From assembly GCA_031376285.1 (NCBI GenBank), contig JANMDN010000038.1, positions 6,769 through 70,768 on the forward strand: a DNA stretch of 64,000 nt, in the 5' to 3' direction. Below, piece by piece: positions 16,427-24,693 of this stretch. Position 1 is the first letter of the stretch, and the number at the start of each line of letters is the position of its first letter. The DNA comes from JANMDN01 sp031376285. GTDB taxonomy: Bacteria > Actinomycetota > Thermoleophilia > Miltoncostaeales > Miltoncostaeaceae. The notes below the pieces were generated by a model. That model was not told where the DNA came from, did no database searches, and saw only the letters and a list, made by a program, of their open reading frames with translations. The translations under genes and the position numbers were made by a program.

Positions 16427-17689
16427 GTGGGACGGATGATCGGAAGGCACGACTCCGTCCGTGAAATCCCGAGCCGGGTGGTGTCAGCGTTGACTCGCCA
16501 GTTGCGATCATTTCGCCGCGCGGCGGCGGCCGTACTCGTCGGCCTTGCATGCGTCGTCTCGGCGGCGCCTGCGAGCGCGATCATCGATGGTCGGGTGGCG
16601 CAACCGGGGGCATACCCGTGGATGGTCGCGCTCGTTTCCAACTCCGTGCGTCCCGAGAACGCGCCCAGTGGACAGTTCTGCGGCGGCGTTCTCATCGCCC
16701 CGAAGCGCGTCGTGACGGCCGCCCATTGCCTTGAGGGACTCGGAAGCCCGCGGCAGTTCCGGGTAATCGTCGGACGCTCGCGCCTGTCGGCAAGCGACGG
16801 CGAGCAGATCGCCGTCCGCGCCTACGGCCATGAGCCTCGCTTTGGCAATGGCTCAGACTCGGACACCATTCCCTACGACATCGGGATCGTCGAGCTCGCC
16901 CGCGCCGCGAGCTCGCCACCGATCGCGCTCCTCGGTGCATCCGAGATGGCTGCGGTTGCTCCAGGGAGCGCCGCCAAGATGATCGGCTGGGGGGCGATCC
17001 GTCAGGTCACGCCGGGCCCGTTCACCGACGCCGTTGAGATCCTCTCGGACACGCTTCGGGAGGCCGATCTGCAGATCATCTCGAACGATCAGTGCGAGCG
17101 CGTGAACGGACGTTTTTTCGTGGTCGGGCTGATGACCTGCGTGGTCGACCCGGTTCGCGGGTCCGGTGTTGCCTGTCACGGCGATAGCGGTGGCCCGCTC
17201 CTTGCGCAGACCCCCGGTGGCTGGCGCCTGCTTGGCGTGACGAGCTTCGGCACCGACGGGTGCGATGCTCCCGGGGTTCCCGCGGTGTTCGCATCGGCGC
17301 CCGGGATGGCGCACTTCATCGTCTCGGGCCATCCGACGCTTGCCCCAGGGCCCTCCCGTCGCCCCCGCGTGCGCGGCGCGGTCCGGGTTGGGGAGAAGCT
17401 GCGGTGCGAGCGGGGCAAGTGGCGCGGGAGCAAGGGGCGCACCTACTACCGTTGGTTTTGGGCGACCCCCGAGCTCCCTGACCCCGACACGGAATTGCCC
17501 AGTCGCCAACTTCGGGCGGACATCACCCAGCTCGCTGGCTGGCAGCTCGAGCCGATCCCTCAATCGACGGGCAGGGTGCACCGCCTTGACGAGGACGACT
17601 TCCGCCAGCGCGTGACGTGCCTTTCGTGGACCCGCAACGCGGGCGGACAGGGCCTCGCGATCGCGAAGCCCACCGCACGGGTCAAGTAG
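16427..17689 (+). CDS. Secreted trypsin-like (S1) serine protease
   Basis: 420 aa. Signal peptide near 27-51 (AAAAVLVGLACVVSAAPASA), then a chymotrypsin-fold domain starting IIDGRVAQPGAYPWMVALV. Triad present: His100 (VVTAAHC), Asp151 (YDIGIVEL), Ser254 (CHGDSGGP). Disulfide partners Cys85/Cys101 are visible. Cleavage before IIDG resembles zymogen activation. A C-terminal extension of about 110 residues (PRVRGAVRVGEKLRCERGKW) resembles Ig-like surface domains of actinobacterial secreted enzymes. GTG 16427 is 6 bases from TATCTT; ATG 16436 or TTG 16490 would also keep the signal peptide. Confidence 0.9.
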   Translation: MGRMIGRHDSVREIPSRVVSALTRQLRSFRRAAAAVLVGLACVVSAAPASAIIDGRVAQPGAYPWMVALVSNSVRPENAPSGQFCGGVLIAPKRVVTAAHCLEGLGSPRQFRVIVGRSRLSASDGEQIAVRAYGHEPRFGNGSDSDTIPYDIGIVELARAASSPPIALLGASEMAAVAPGSAAKMIGWGAIRQVTPGPFTDAVEILSDTLREADLQIISNDQCERVNGRFFVVGLMTCVVDPVRGSGVACHGDSGGPLLAQTPGGWRLLGVTSFGTDGCDAPGVPAVFASAPGMAHFIVSGHPTLAPGPSRRPRVRGAVRVGEKLRCERGKWRGSKGRTYYRWFWATPELPDPDTELPSRQLRADITQLAGWQLEPIPQSTGRVHRLDEDDFRQRVTCLSWTRNAGGQGLAIAKPTARVK

Positions 17690-17729
17690 CCGCGTACCGT
17701 CGAGCGGACTCGACGGATCCGAGTCTCGA

Positions 17730-17763
17730 ATGGTGGGACACCACGCCAAGCGTGTCCCACCAT
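17730..17763. terminator. Bidirectional hairpin between convergent genes
   Basis: ATGGTGGGACAC (17730-17741) pairs perfectly with GTGTCCCACCAT (17752-17763) around a 10-base loop. It lies between the stops of the protease and the convergent DUF5666 gene. No U-tract. Confidence 0.65.
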
Positions 17764-17788
17764 CGGAAACCCGCGTGCACCTCGACGA

Positions 17789-18502
17789 TCAGTCGTCGTG
17801 TCCGCTGCCCGAACCTGAGCGGCCGTCGTCGCGGTGGTCGCCTCCACGACCACTCCCGCTCTTGCCCCCTCGATCATCGCCGCCGCTTCCCGTCGAACGC
17901 TCGTCGTCATCCTCGCTCTTGACCTTGACGATGGTCGCGGTCCCGTCACGCTCGATCTCGACCTCGACGAACGCGCCGGGGACGAGGAGGTCGCCCCCGC
18001 TCAGCGTCGCGCCAGCCGGTATGTCGAGCGTCGACGCGCCGTTGCCCAACGTGAACGAGAGGACGCCGGCGGTCGTCGCGGTCGGCGCGAGGAAGCTCTG
18101 GACGGTGCCCTTCACTTCGATCTCACCCTGGCGGATCTCGCCGAGGTCGTCGCTTCGGCGGGGGTTCGTACGCAGGCGATACTCGACGCCGTTGGTCAAG
18201 CCGTCGTGATCGCCATCTTCGAGCAGATCGTTGACGCTGTCGTCGTCTGAGTCGACGTCGCGTGGGTTGGTGCCACTACGAAACTCACCCCAGTTGCGCA
18301 GACCATCCCGGTCGACGTCCGCGGCCCAGCGAGCCGATTTACCGTTGAGACCGCTCGACTTGGTCCACGCGGCATACGCGGCGCCAGTTTTCGGCGCCCA
18401 CTTCTTTGCGCCACCACTTGCCAGGGTAGAGCCGACGCCAAGCGAGACCGCAGCGAGGCCTGCGAGGGCAATGGTCGAGATACGGGTGAGGTGTGTGGAC
18501 AC
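17789..18502 (-). CDS. Secreted calcium-repeat / DUF5666-like protein
   Basis: 237 aa. Signal peptide ISTIALAGLAAVSLGVGSTLASG. Residues about 60-125 carry Asp-rich thrombospondin-3/dockerin-like calcium loops (DVDRDGLRNWGEFRSGTNP, DVDSDDDSVNDLLEDGDHDG). Then a small beta-barrel reading VKGTVQSF to VEVEIERDG, matching the DUF5666 pattern, and a disordered Ser/Gly/Asp/Arg tail. GTG 18502 (VSTHLTRIST) has AAAGGAGC directly upstream; the open frame before it lacks a signal peptide. Calcium-stabilised cell-surface protein inferred; role unknown. Confidence 0.75.
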   Translation of the reverse strand: MSTHLTRISTIALAGLAAVSLGVGSTLASGGAKKWAPKTGAAYAAWTKSSGLNGKSARWAADVDRDGLRNWGEFRSGTNPRDVDSDDDSVNDLLEDGDHDGLTNGVEYRLRTNPRRSDDLGEIRQGEIEVKGTVQSFLAPTATTAGVLSFTLGNGASTLDIPAGATLSGGDLLVPGAFVEVEIERDGTATIVKVKSEDDDERSTGSGGDDRGGKSGSGRGGDHRDDGRSGSGSGHDD

Positions 18503-18691
18503 CGAACGCTCCTTTTCAGACGGATCACATCCCTGACGATGCCAGGATTCGAGTAAAGGAACTGCCAAGAGCGATCGAGGCTTCTGGACATGCGCCACGA
18601 CGCCCGGATTCGGGCGGGCCGGGCTCTGCAAGACTCTCCCGCACCCGAGCACTGGAGAAGCCCGCCCCGCACGGGGCGCTTCACGTAAGCG

Positions 18692-19342
18692 ATGCGCGTA
18701 CTCCTTGTCGAAGACGACGACGGCATTGCCGAGCCGCTCACCGCTGCCCTCGAGCGCGAGGGGTTCGACGTCGAGCGCGTCGCGACCGGCCGCGGCGCCC
18801 TCGACGCCGCGCCGCCGGAGTTCGTCCTACTCGATCTCCGGCTGCCGGACATCGACGGGTACGAGGTGTGCAAGGAGCTTCGAAAGCGGTCCCAGACACC
18901 AATCATCATGATGACCGCCCGCAGCGAAGAGGTTGATCGAGTGATCGGCCTTGAACTTGGGGCAGATGACTACATCGTCAAGCCGTTCGGGGTCCGAGAA
19001 CTCGTCGCCCGGATGCGAGCCGTCCTTCGACGCACCGGCCCCCAGGAGGGCCGATCGACCGTCGCCGTCGGGCCGCTCACCATCAACCAACGGGCGCGTC
19101 GCGTCGACCTGGACGGGGCTGAGATCGACCTGACCGTCAAGGAGTTCGACATCTTGGCGCTCCTCGCATCTGAGCCGGGGGCAGTCTTCACGCGTGCGCA
19201 GGTGATGGAGCGCGTCTGGGAGACCTCCTGGTACGGCGCATCCAAGACGATCGATGTCCACGTGGCATCGCTTCGGCGAAAGCTCGACGACCCCGGCTGG
19301 ATCGAGACGGTTCGCGGCGTTGGGTTTCGGCTTCGCGGCTGA
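18692..19342 (+). CDS. OmpR-family response regulator (pair 2)
   Basis: 216 aa. Receiver with acidic VEDDD near residues 7-9, phospho-acceptor Asp48 (VLLDLRLPDIDG), Thr in MMTAR and Lys in IVKPFGV; winged helix from about 125 (LTVKEFDILALLASEPG, then SKTIDVHVASLRRKLDD). The ATG is followed 6 bases after the stop by its kinase gene. Paralogous to pair 1 but not a recent copy. Target genes unknown; the divergent calcium-repeat gene is a candidate by position only. Confidence 0.93.
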   Translation: MRVLLVEDDDGIAEPLTAALEREGFDVERVATGRGALDAAPPEFVLLDLRLPDIDGYEVCKELRKRSQTPIIMMTARSEEVDRVIGLELGADDYIVKPFGVRELVARMRAVLRRTGPQEGRSTVAVGPLTINQRARRVDLDGAEIDLTVKEFDILALLASEPGAVFTRAQVMERVWETSWYGASKTIDVHVASLRRKLDDPGWIETVRGVGFRLRG

Positions 19343-19348
19343 TCGATC

Positions 19349-20722
19349 GTGAGCCGCCGACTTCTCGTCGCCTATCTCTCACTCGCGCTGGTCGTCCTGC
19401 TCGCGCTCGAGATCCCGCTCGCGATCTTCTACGAGCGTAGCGAGCGTCGGGAGCTCTCGCTTCGCCTTGAGCGCGACGCCGTACGCATCGCCTCCTTCGT
19501 GTCCGACTCGCTGAGAGGCGATCGCCCGCTCGATGCCCGCGGCGTGAGCGCGTACCTCACGAGCGCATTCCGGGCCCGCGATGGGCGGGTCGTGGTGGTC
19601 GACCGCGCGGGACAGTCAGCGATCGACACCGGCGAGCCCGGGGCCGGCCCCCGCTCGTTTGCGTCGCGTCCCGAGATTGGCGCCGCGCTCGCGGGAACCG
19701 TCGCGACCGGCTCACGCTTTTCGAACACCCTCAGCGCGCAACTGATCTACGTGGCAGTTCCGGTGTCGAGCGCCGGGTCGATTGCGGGGGCCGTTCGCAT
19801 CACCTACCCCGAGTCTGAGCTCCGGGCACGCGTCCACAGGTACTGGTTGATGCTCGGAGGGATTGCCGTCGCCGTGCTCACGGCTGCCTCGGCCGTTGGA
19901 CTCCGTTTCGTTCGACAGATCGCTCGGCCTCTCGCGCGCCTTGAGCGGGCGGCCGGGTCTGCCGGGCGTGGCGACCTGAGCGTTCGCGCGACAGTCGACG
20001 GCCCACCTGAGGTGCGCTCGCTCGCGTCGAGTTTCAACGACATGGTCGCCCGCCTCGAGGCGCTGATGCGCTCGCAGCAGACGTTTGTCGCCGACGCCTC
20101 TCATCAGCTGCGAACACCGCTCGCGGCGCTCCGACTTCGACTCGAAGCAATCGAGCCAGGGCAGTCGCAGGCCCAGGTCGACGGTGCGCTCCGGGAGGTC
20201 GAACGGCTCGCACGGCTGGTGTCCGGCTTGCTGTCCCTCGCGGGCGCCGACGCGGCTGAGGCCCCACCTGGCCTTGCCGATGTGGCAGCGATCGCTCGCG
20301 ATCGCTGCGAGGTGTGGGCGGCTCTCGCGGGTGAGGGAGATGTGATCATCTCCGCCGTCTGCCCCCAGTCACTCCCGGCCCGCGCCACGACTGACCGACT
20401 TCGCCAAGTGCTCGACAACCTGATTGAGAACGCCCTGGAGGTGGCGCCCGCTGGCTCGACGGTCACCATTGCGGCAGGCGAGGAGGCGGGCCAGGTCGTG
20501 CTGCGGGTCCGCGATCAGGGGCCGGGAATGTCGGCGCCCGATCGCGCCCGAGCATTCGATCGCTTCTGGCGCGGCGCGTCCAGCACTGGCGGCTCAGGCC
20601 TCGGGCTTGCGATCGTCCTGCGACTCGTCTCCGCCGACGGTGGCACGGTTGCCTTACTCGGGCCCCCAGACGCGGGGCTCGAGGTCGTGATCCATCTCAG
20701 ATCCGCCGCGGCTCCCGCTTGA
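19349..20722 (+). CDS. Sensor histidine kinase (pair 2)
   Basis: 457 aa. TM1 about 5-28, a periplasmic PAS/CHASE-like sensor about 30-160, TM2 about 166-186, HAMP 188-240, HisKA with His252 (ADASHQLRTPLAALRLRLE), HATPase_c with N box (LIENALEVAP), DQGPGM and GSGLGLAIVLRLV. GTG 19349 follows the regulator stop by 6 bases. Forms a complete signalling pair; the signal is not known. A strong hairpin follows the stop. Confidence 0.92.
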   Translation: MSRRLLVAYLSLALVVLLALEIPLAIFYERSERRELSLRLERDAVRIASFVSDSLRGDRPLDARGVSAYLTSAFRARDGRVVVVDRAGQSAIDTGEPGAGPRSFASRPEIGAALAGTVATGSRFSNTLSAQLIYVAVPVSSAGSIAGAVRITYPESELRARVHRYWLMLGGIAVAVLTAASAVGLRFVRQIARPLARLERAAGSAGRGDLSVRATVDGPPEVRSLASSFNDMVARLEALMRSQQTFVADASHQLRTPLAALRLRLEAIEPGQSQAQVDGALREVERLARLVSGLLSLAGADAAEAPPGLADVAAIARDRCEVWAALAGEGDVIISAVCPQSLPARATTDRLRQVLDNLIENALEVAPAGSTVTIAAGEEAGQVVLRVRDQGPGMSAPDRARAFDRFWRGASSTGGSGLGLAIVLRLVSADGGTVALLGPPDAGLEVVIHLRSAAAPA

Positions 20723-20733
20723 GTTTCAACCAC

Positions 20734-20769
20734 GAGGGTCGCACCGCCACGCTGGCCGGTGCGACCCTC
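20734..20769. terminator. Bidirectional hairpin between kinase and glnK
   Basis: GAGGGTCGCACCG (20734-20746) pairs perfectly with CGGTGCGACCCTC (20757-20769), a 13-bp stem with a short extra CCA/TGG pairing in the loop. It sits between two convergent stops and lacks a U-tract. Confidence 0.7.
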
Positions 20770-20777
20770 AGATGCCG

Positions 20778-21140
20778 CTAGGCGTGATCGTCCTGGTGGG
20801 GTTCGAGGACGATGGCGCCCCGTTCCCCGGTGCGGACGCGGATCGCATCCTCGATCGCGATGATGAAGATCTTCCCGTCACCTGGCTCGCCGGTGTGGGC
20901 GAGTTCGAGGATGACGTCGACCGCCCGCTCGAGGTCCGAGTCGTCTACGGCCATCTCCAGCTTGAGCTTTGGCCGGAGGAAGATGGTTGTCTTCGCCCCT
21001 CGGTAGCTCTCGGTGAAGCCCTTCTGGCGACCCGAGCCCTTCACCTCACTGACGGTCATTGAGGGAAGGCCCATGTTGGCGAGCCGATCCCGAATCTCGT
21101 CGAAGGCTTCATGCCGGATGTATGCCTCGATCTTTTTCAC
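20778..21140 (-). CDS. glnK: PII nitrogen regulatory protein
   Basis: 120 aa PII trimer subunit expected to sense ATP/ADP and 2-oxoglutarate and to gate the Amt channel. It aligns without gaps to the enterobacterial GlnB start: TVSEVKGSGRQKGFTESYRGAK covers the T-loop base, and the B-loop GEPGDGKIFII and RVRTGERG are intact. Tyr46 is kept, but position 51, the residue uridylylated or adenylylated in classical PII proteins, is Thr (RGAKTT). Covalent control therefore looks lost while ligand binding is retained. The start is GTG 21140, overlapping the amt stop by 4 bases, the usual amt-glnK pairing. Confidence 0.93.
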   Translation of the reverse strand: MKKIEAYIRHEAFDEIRDRLANMGLPSMTVSEVKGSGRQKGFTESYRGAKTTIFLRPKLKLEMAVDDSDLERAVDVILELAHTGEPGDGKIFIIAIEDAIRVRTGERGAIVLEPHQDDHA

Positions 21141-22627
21141 TGGGTGTTCTCCTTCTGAGACCCGGTCGCCGTACCCGCAGATGATGCCACGAGTCCGCTT
21201 ACTGCCGCCCCAGCGATGTGGTGTTCCTCGGGCTCAGCACCCGGGACCTCGATGAAACGCTCGGGGTATCCGAACATGCCGTGCTCCGAGATGTCCAGTC
21301 CTCGAAGCTCATCGGCCTCGCTGACGCGCATGCCAATGGTCTTCTTGATGACGTAGAAGACCAGGAAACTGGCCGTGAATGTGAACGCTGCGGTTGCCGC
21401 GACACCGTAGACCTGCACCCAGAGTTGGTGCCCGCCGCCGTAGAGGAGGCCCTTCTCGTAGGGGAATGCGGCGAACTTGGCAAGCACCGCGGTGCGGTCG
21501 GTCTCGGCGAAGATGCCGGCCGCCAGGGTTCCCCAGATGCCAGCGACACCGTGCACCGGGAGACAACCGATCGGGTCGTCAATCCGTAGCCGGTCGACCA
21601 GCATGACGAGCGGCGGAACGATAAGGCCGGCGACGAGGCCGATCACGAGCGCTGCCCATGGATCGACGAAGGCACACGGAGCGGTGATCGCAACAAGACC
21701 TGCGATCGCGCCGTTGCCCATCTGGCTGACGTCGATCGTCTTGAAGAGCCACATCGCGGAGAGCGTCGCGCCGATCAGGCCTGCGGCCGCTGCAAGGTTC
21801 GTGTTGACGGCAACGTCTGCAAAGCCGACGCCGGAGTCTCCATTGAACGCGCCGAGGAACGAGCCTGGGTTGAAGCCCATCCAGCCGACCCAGAGGATCA
21901 GCACGCCGAGAATGGCGAGCGGGATCGAGTGACCGGGGATCGGAATCGCCTTGCCGTCCTTGCCGAACTTTCCGATGCGGGGGCCGAGCAGGAGCGTCCC
22001 GGCGAGTGCGGCGAGCGCACCCTGGAGGTGGACAACCGACGATCCGGCGAAGTCGATGAACCCGTCTTGGGCGAGCCATCCGCCACCGAAGCTCCAGTGG
22101 GCCGCGATGGGGTAGATGACACCAGCGAAGATGATCCCGAAGATCGCGTAGACGGCGAACTTCGTGCGGTCGAGCATGGCGCCCCAAACGATCGCCAGCG
22201 AAACGGCGACAAAGACCACCTGGAAGAGGAACTGCGCCGCGATCGGCGCGTTGCTGACCAAGGTGTAGGTCGCGTCGAGGTCAAGGAACCATCCGGACGC
22301 TCCGACGAAGCCGTTCACGGTCCCGTCGCCTCTGGTTCCGAAGCCGAGGGCAAAACCGAGCGCCCAGAACATGATGAGCGCGATCGCCAGGTTGAAGATG
22401 ATCTTCGCGGCGACGGCGCCCGCGTTCTTCATCCGCGAAAGGCCGATCTCCAGCATCGCGAACCCGGCTTGCATGAAGAGGACGAGGACGGCGGCAATGA
22501 CGACCCAAATGGTGTCGACCGGGCCGACGGTAACCGGGTCCCCGGCGGCGCCAAGGGCGCCCGCGGGGGCGATGGCAAGCGCCGCGATCGCGGCGAGGGG
22601 TAGCGCGAGGATCCGTCGTCGTCGCAA
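21137..22627 (-). CDS. amt: Ammonium transporter
   Basis: Amt/MEP/Rh-family ammonium channel, 496 aa with about 11 membrane helices after a signal peptide (ILALPLAAIAALAIAPAGALG). The twin conduction histidines are recognisable in GSSVVHLQGALA and CLPVHGVAGIWG, and the family block MQAGFAMLEIGLSRMKNA is present. TTG 22627 is chosen: AAGGAG sits 9 bases upstream and it places the signal peptide at the N-terminus. Translationally coupled to glnK (GTGA), which should block the channel when nitrogen is plentiful. Confidence 0.94.
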   Translation of the reverse strand: MRRRRILALPLAAIAALAIAPAGALGAAGDPVTVGPVDTIWVVIAAVLVLFMQAGFAMLEIGLSRMKNAGAVAAKIIFNLAIALIMFWALGFALGFGTRGDGTVNGFVGASGWFLDLDATYTLVSNAPIAAQFLFQVVFVAVSLAIVWGAMLDRTKFAVYAIFGIIFAGVIYPIAAHWSFGGGWLAQDGFIDFAGSSVVHLQGALAALAGTLLLGPRIGKFGKDGKAIPIPGHSIPLAILGVLILWVGWMGFNPGSFLGAFNGDSGVGFADVAVNTNLAAAAGLIGATLSAMWLFKTIDVSQMGNGAIAGLVAITAPCAFVDPWAALVIGLVAGLIVPPLVMLVDRLRIDDPIGCLPVHGVAGIWGTLAAGIFAETDRTAVLAKFAAFPYEKGLLYGGGHQLWVQVYGVAATAAFTFTASFLVFYVIKKTIGMRVSEADELRGLDISEHGMFGYPERFIEVPGAEPEEHHIAGAAVSGLVASSAGTATGSQKENTQ

Positions 22628-22645
22628 AGTGGACCGCTCCTTGTT

Positions 22646-22672
22646 CGATGGTCGGGGCCGGTGGCCCCATCG
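22646..22672 (-). promoter_or_regulatory. Hairpin in the amt leader just upstream of the ribosome site
   Basis: On the coding strand GGGGCC-ACC-GGCCCC is flanked by CGAT/ATCG with a 4-base bulge. It ends a few bases before the amt Shine-Dalgarno sequence (22637-22642), so it could modulate translation. The rest of the 22628-22886 gap shows no gene or known riboswitch. Confidence 0.3.
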
Positions 22673-22886
22673 CCAGTGAGCGTACGAGCGCCACGGGTGG
22701 GGCGGCCTTCGACGTTCGGAGGAGTTCCGAACCAATCCTTTCGCCAAATGTCGAAACGCCGAAACAGCCCGCCGTCAGCGATGGCGTGTCTGACACAACC
22801 GAGGCGGGCGATCCTCGCTCATTCTGAGTGGGCCTCCTGGCAGCAAAGTGTCACGATGTGAAACTCGCCGCGGTACGGTCGTTCAG

Positions 22887-23312
22887 TCAGCCGTCGACGA
22901 AGGGCTGTGCGTCGGCCACGAGGTCGTCCAAATCGAGGTCGAGGCTCTGCATGAAGAACGGCGTCAGGAGGTTCAACGTGTGGCGGCAGGCTGGGCAGAT
23001 CGGGAGCGGGGGAGGGGGCGGGAGGCCCTCGACCTCGCCGGAGAGGGAGAACGCCTTCCCGACGTACTTCACGCAGACGGCGCATTGACCCTGCTTCGCG
23101 TCAAAGCGAACGAGGTCGACGCCGGCAGCCGCAATCTGGGCTCGGTAGGCCGCTTGGCGCTCGGCCTCTGCCTGTGCTTGCGCGGCAAGCGTCGCCCGCG
23201 CCTGCGCCGTCCACCCCTCGCGGATCGCCGTCAAGAACGGCTCAGGCGCGTCTGGGACGTCGCGGAAACGCTCGGTCCACCGATCGATCTCGGCGTCCCA
23301 GTCGCGGGTCAC
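22887..23312 (-). CDS. Zinc-finger protein of unknown function
   Basis: 141 aa. Helical N-terminus with an Ala/Gln-rich coiled-coil-like stretch (TLAAQAQAEAERQAAYRAQI), then a four-cysteine zinc site: Cys77-x2-Cys80 (GQCAVCVKY) and Cys106-x2-Cys109 (PICPACRHT), separated by a Pro-rich loop. Acidic C-terminus. Starts 2 bases after the MqnD-like gene, so it is co-transcribed with it. No family recognised. Confidence 0.55.
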   Translation of the reverse strand: MTRDWDAEIDRWTERFRDVPDAPEPFLTAIREGWTAQARATLAAQAQAEAERQAAYRAQIAAAGVDLVRFDAKQGQCAVCVKYVGKAFSLSGEVEGLPPPPPLPICPACRHTLNLLTPFFMQSLDLDLDDLVADAQPFVDG

Positions 23313-23314
23313 GG

Positions 23315-24160
23315 TCAGTCCTCGATGAAGTCGACCGGTACCTCGCGGTCGATCAGGCCAGCCTCGCGACCGCGACGAAGCAGCTCCGCGACGGCGAGCT
23401 TTCCGTCGTCTCCGTAGTCGAGGGTCCGGTCGTTCACGTACATCCCCACGAACTTATCGGCGAGCGGGTCGTCAAGACCCCGACCGAACTGCGCGGCGTA
23501 CGCGAGCGCGCCGGCCCGGTTGTCGAGGCCGTAGGCGATGCTTGCCCGGAGGACCTTCGAGAGTCGACGGTTGACATCCTCACCCAGGTCGCGGCGGACG
23601 GCATTGGCCCCGAGGGGAAGCGGCAGGCCCCCGGTCAGCTCGTCCCACCAGATGCCGAGGTCGAGAATCGACGTGAGGCCCTGGGTCTCGTAGGTCAGCT
23701 GGCCCTCGTGGATGACAAGCCCGGCGTCGACCTCTCCACGCTCCACGACGTTCAGGATTTCGTCAAACGGCACGATCACCGGGTCGGCGATCCGCCCGAC
23801 CGCGAGCTGCAGCTGGAGAAACGCGCTTGTCATGGTGCCGGGGATCGCCACCCGAAGCCGCGGGAGCTCGTCGAGGTCGAGTGCCTCCCGCGCCACCACA
23901 ATCGGCCCGTAGCGGTCGCCCATCGACGCCCCGTGCGGCAGGAGCTGGTAACGATCGGCGAGGTAGGCGTACGCGTGGACCGAGATGGCGGTGATCTCAA
24001 GCCGGCTCTCCATCGCCCAACGGTTCAACGTCTCGATGTCGCGAAGCAGATGCTCGAAGCGAAAGCCGTCGGTGGCAATCCGGTCCTCGGCGAGTGCGTA
24101 GAACATGAATGCGTCGTCGGGATCGGGGCTGTGGCCGAGGCGCACGAGGCGGTCGCTCAA
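23315..24160 (-). CDS. MqnA/MqnD-family menaquinone biosynthesis enzyme
   Basis: 281 aa periplasmic-binding-protein fold without a signal peptide, as in the futalosine pathway enzymes. LGHSPDPDDAFMFYAL and EITAISVHAYAYLADRYQLL resemble 1,4-dihydroxy-6-naphthoate synthase (MqnD), which converts cyclic dehypoxanthine futalosine. MqnA (chorismate dehydratase) shares the fold and is the main alternative. Start TTG 24160, with CCAGGAG 8 bases upstream; the longer open frame has no support. Other mqn genes are not in the window. If correct, the organism makes menaquinone by the futalosine route. Confidence 0.75.
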   Translation of the reverse strand: MSDRLVRLGHSPDPDDAFMFYALAEDRIATDGFRFEHLLRDIETLNRWAMESRLEITAISVHAYAYLADRYQLLPHGASMGDRYGPIVVAREALDLDELPRLRVAIPGTMTSAFLQLQLAVGRIADPVIVPFDEILNVVERGEVDAGLVIHEGQLTYETQGLTSILDLGIWWDELTGGLPLPLGANAVRRDLGEDVNRRLSKVLRASIAYGLDNRAGALAYAAQFGRGLDDPLADKFVGMYVNDRTLDYGDDGKLAVAELLRRGREAGLIDREVPVDFIED

Positions 24161-24204
24161 CGTGGGGGCTCCTGGGTGGTGTCGTGGGTGACTCCCGATG
24201 GTAC

Positions 24205-24630
24205 TCAGCCCGCGGGGGCGCGGCGCAGGACGCACATCCCTTCTCCTTCGGCGGCGAGCACGTCATCGGGGAGATGGAGCGTGACCGTCGCCCGGTAGCC
24301 ACGGTCGCTTTGCTGGATGAGGCGACTGCGGAGCGCGAGTGGCTCGCCGAGCGGGATCGGTTTGCGCAACCAGTAGCGCACCTTCGCCGTCATGGCGAGG
24401 AGCCCGTACGGGGCGCCCGCGTAGACCAGCATCTCGTCGACGAGCAGGCCGACGAGCCCACCGTGCAGGCGGTCCGGATAGCCCTGGTGCGTCTGCCCCG
24501 GAGTAAACGACGCGATCGCATCGAAGCCGTCGCGGTAGATGTGCAGGCCGAGACCCGACGGATTTTCAGACCCGCAGACGAAGCAGTGCGGGTACTCGCG
24601 GACGTTGATTGGCACCTGGGTTTGATCCAC
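24205..24630 (-). CDS. Hotdog-fold thioesterase (PaaI-like)
   Basis: 141 aa single hotdog domain. The N-terminal CFVCGSENPSGLGL (residues 16-29) and the helix HGGLVGLLVDEM (56-67), with the acidic pair Asp65-Glu66 expected in the active site, are typical of PaaI/DUF4442-like acyl-CoA thioesterases. Substrate unknown. Divergent from selD across 63 bases; 44 bases upstream of the MqnD-like gene. Confidence 0.75.
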   Translation of the reverse strand: MDQTQVPINVREYPHCFVCGSENPSGLGLHIYRDGFDAIASFTPGQTHQGYPDRLHGGLVGLLVDEMLVYAGAPYGLLAMTAKVRYWLRKPIPLGEPLALRSRLIQQSDRGYRATVTLHLPDDVLAAEGEGMCVLRRAPAG

Positions 24631-24693
24631 AACCCGTCAGTTTGCCGCTGCGACAGGGCGTATGCGAGTCTGCGCCGCGAGGGTGGCTTGACA

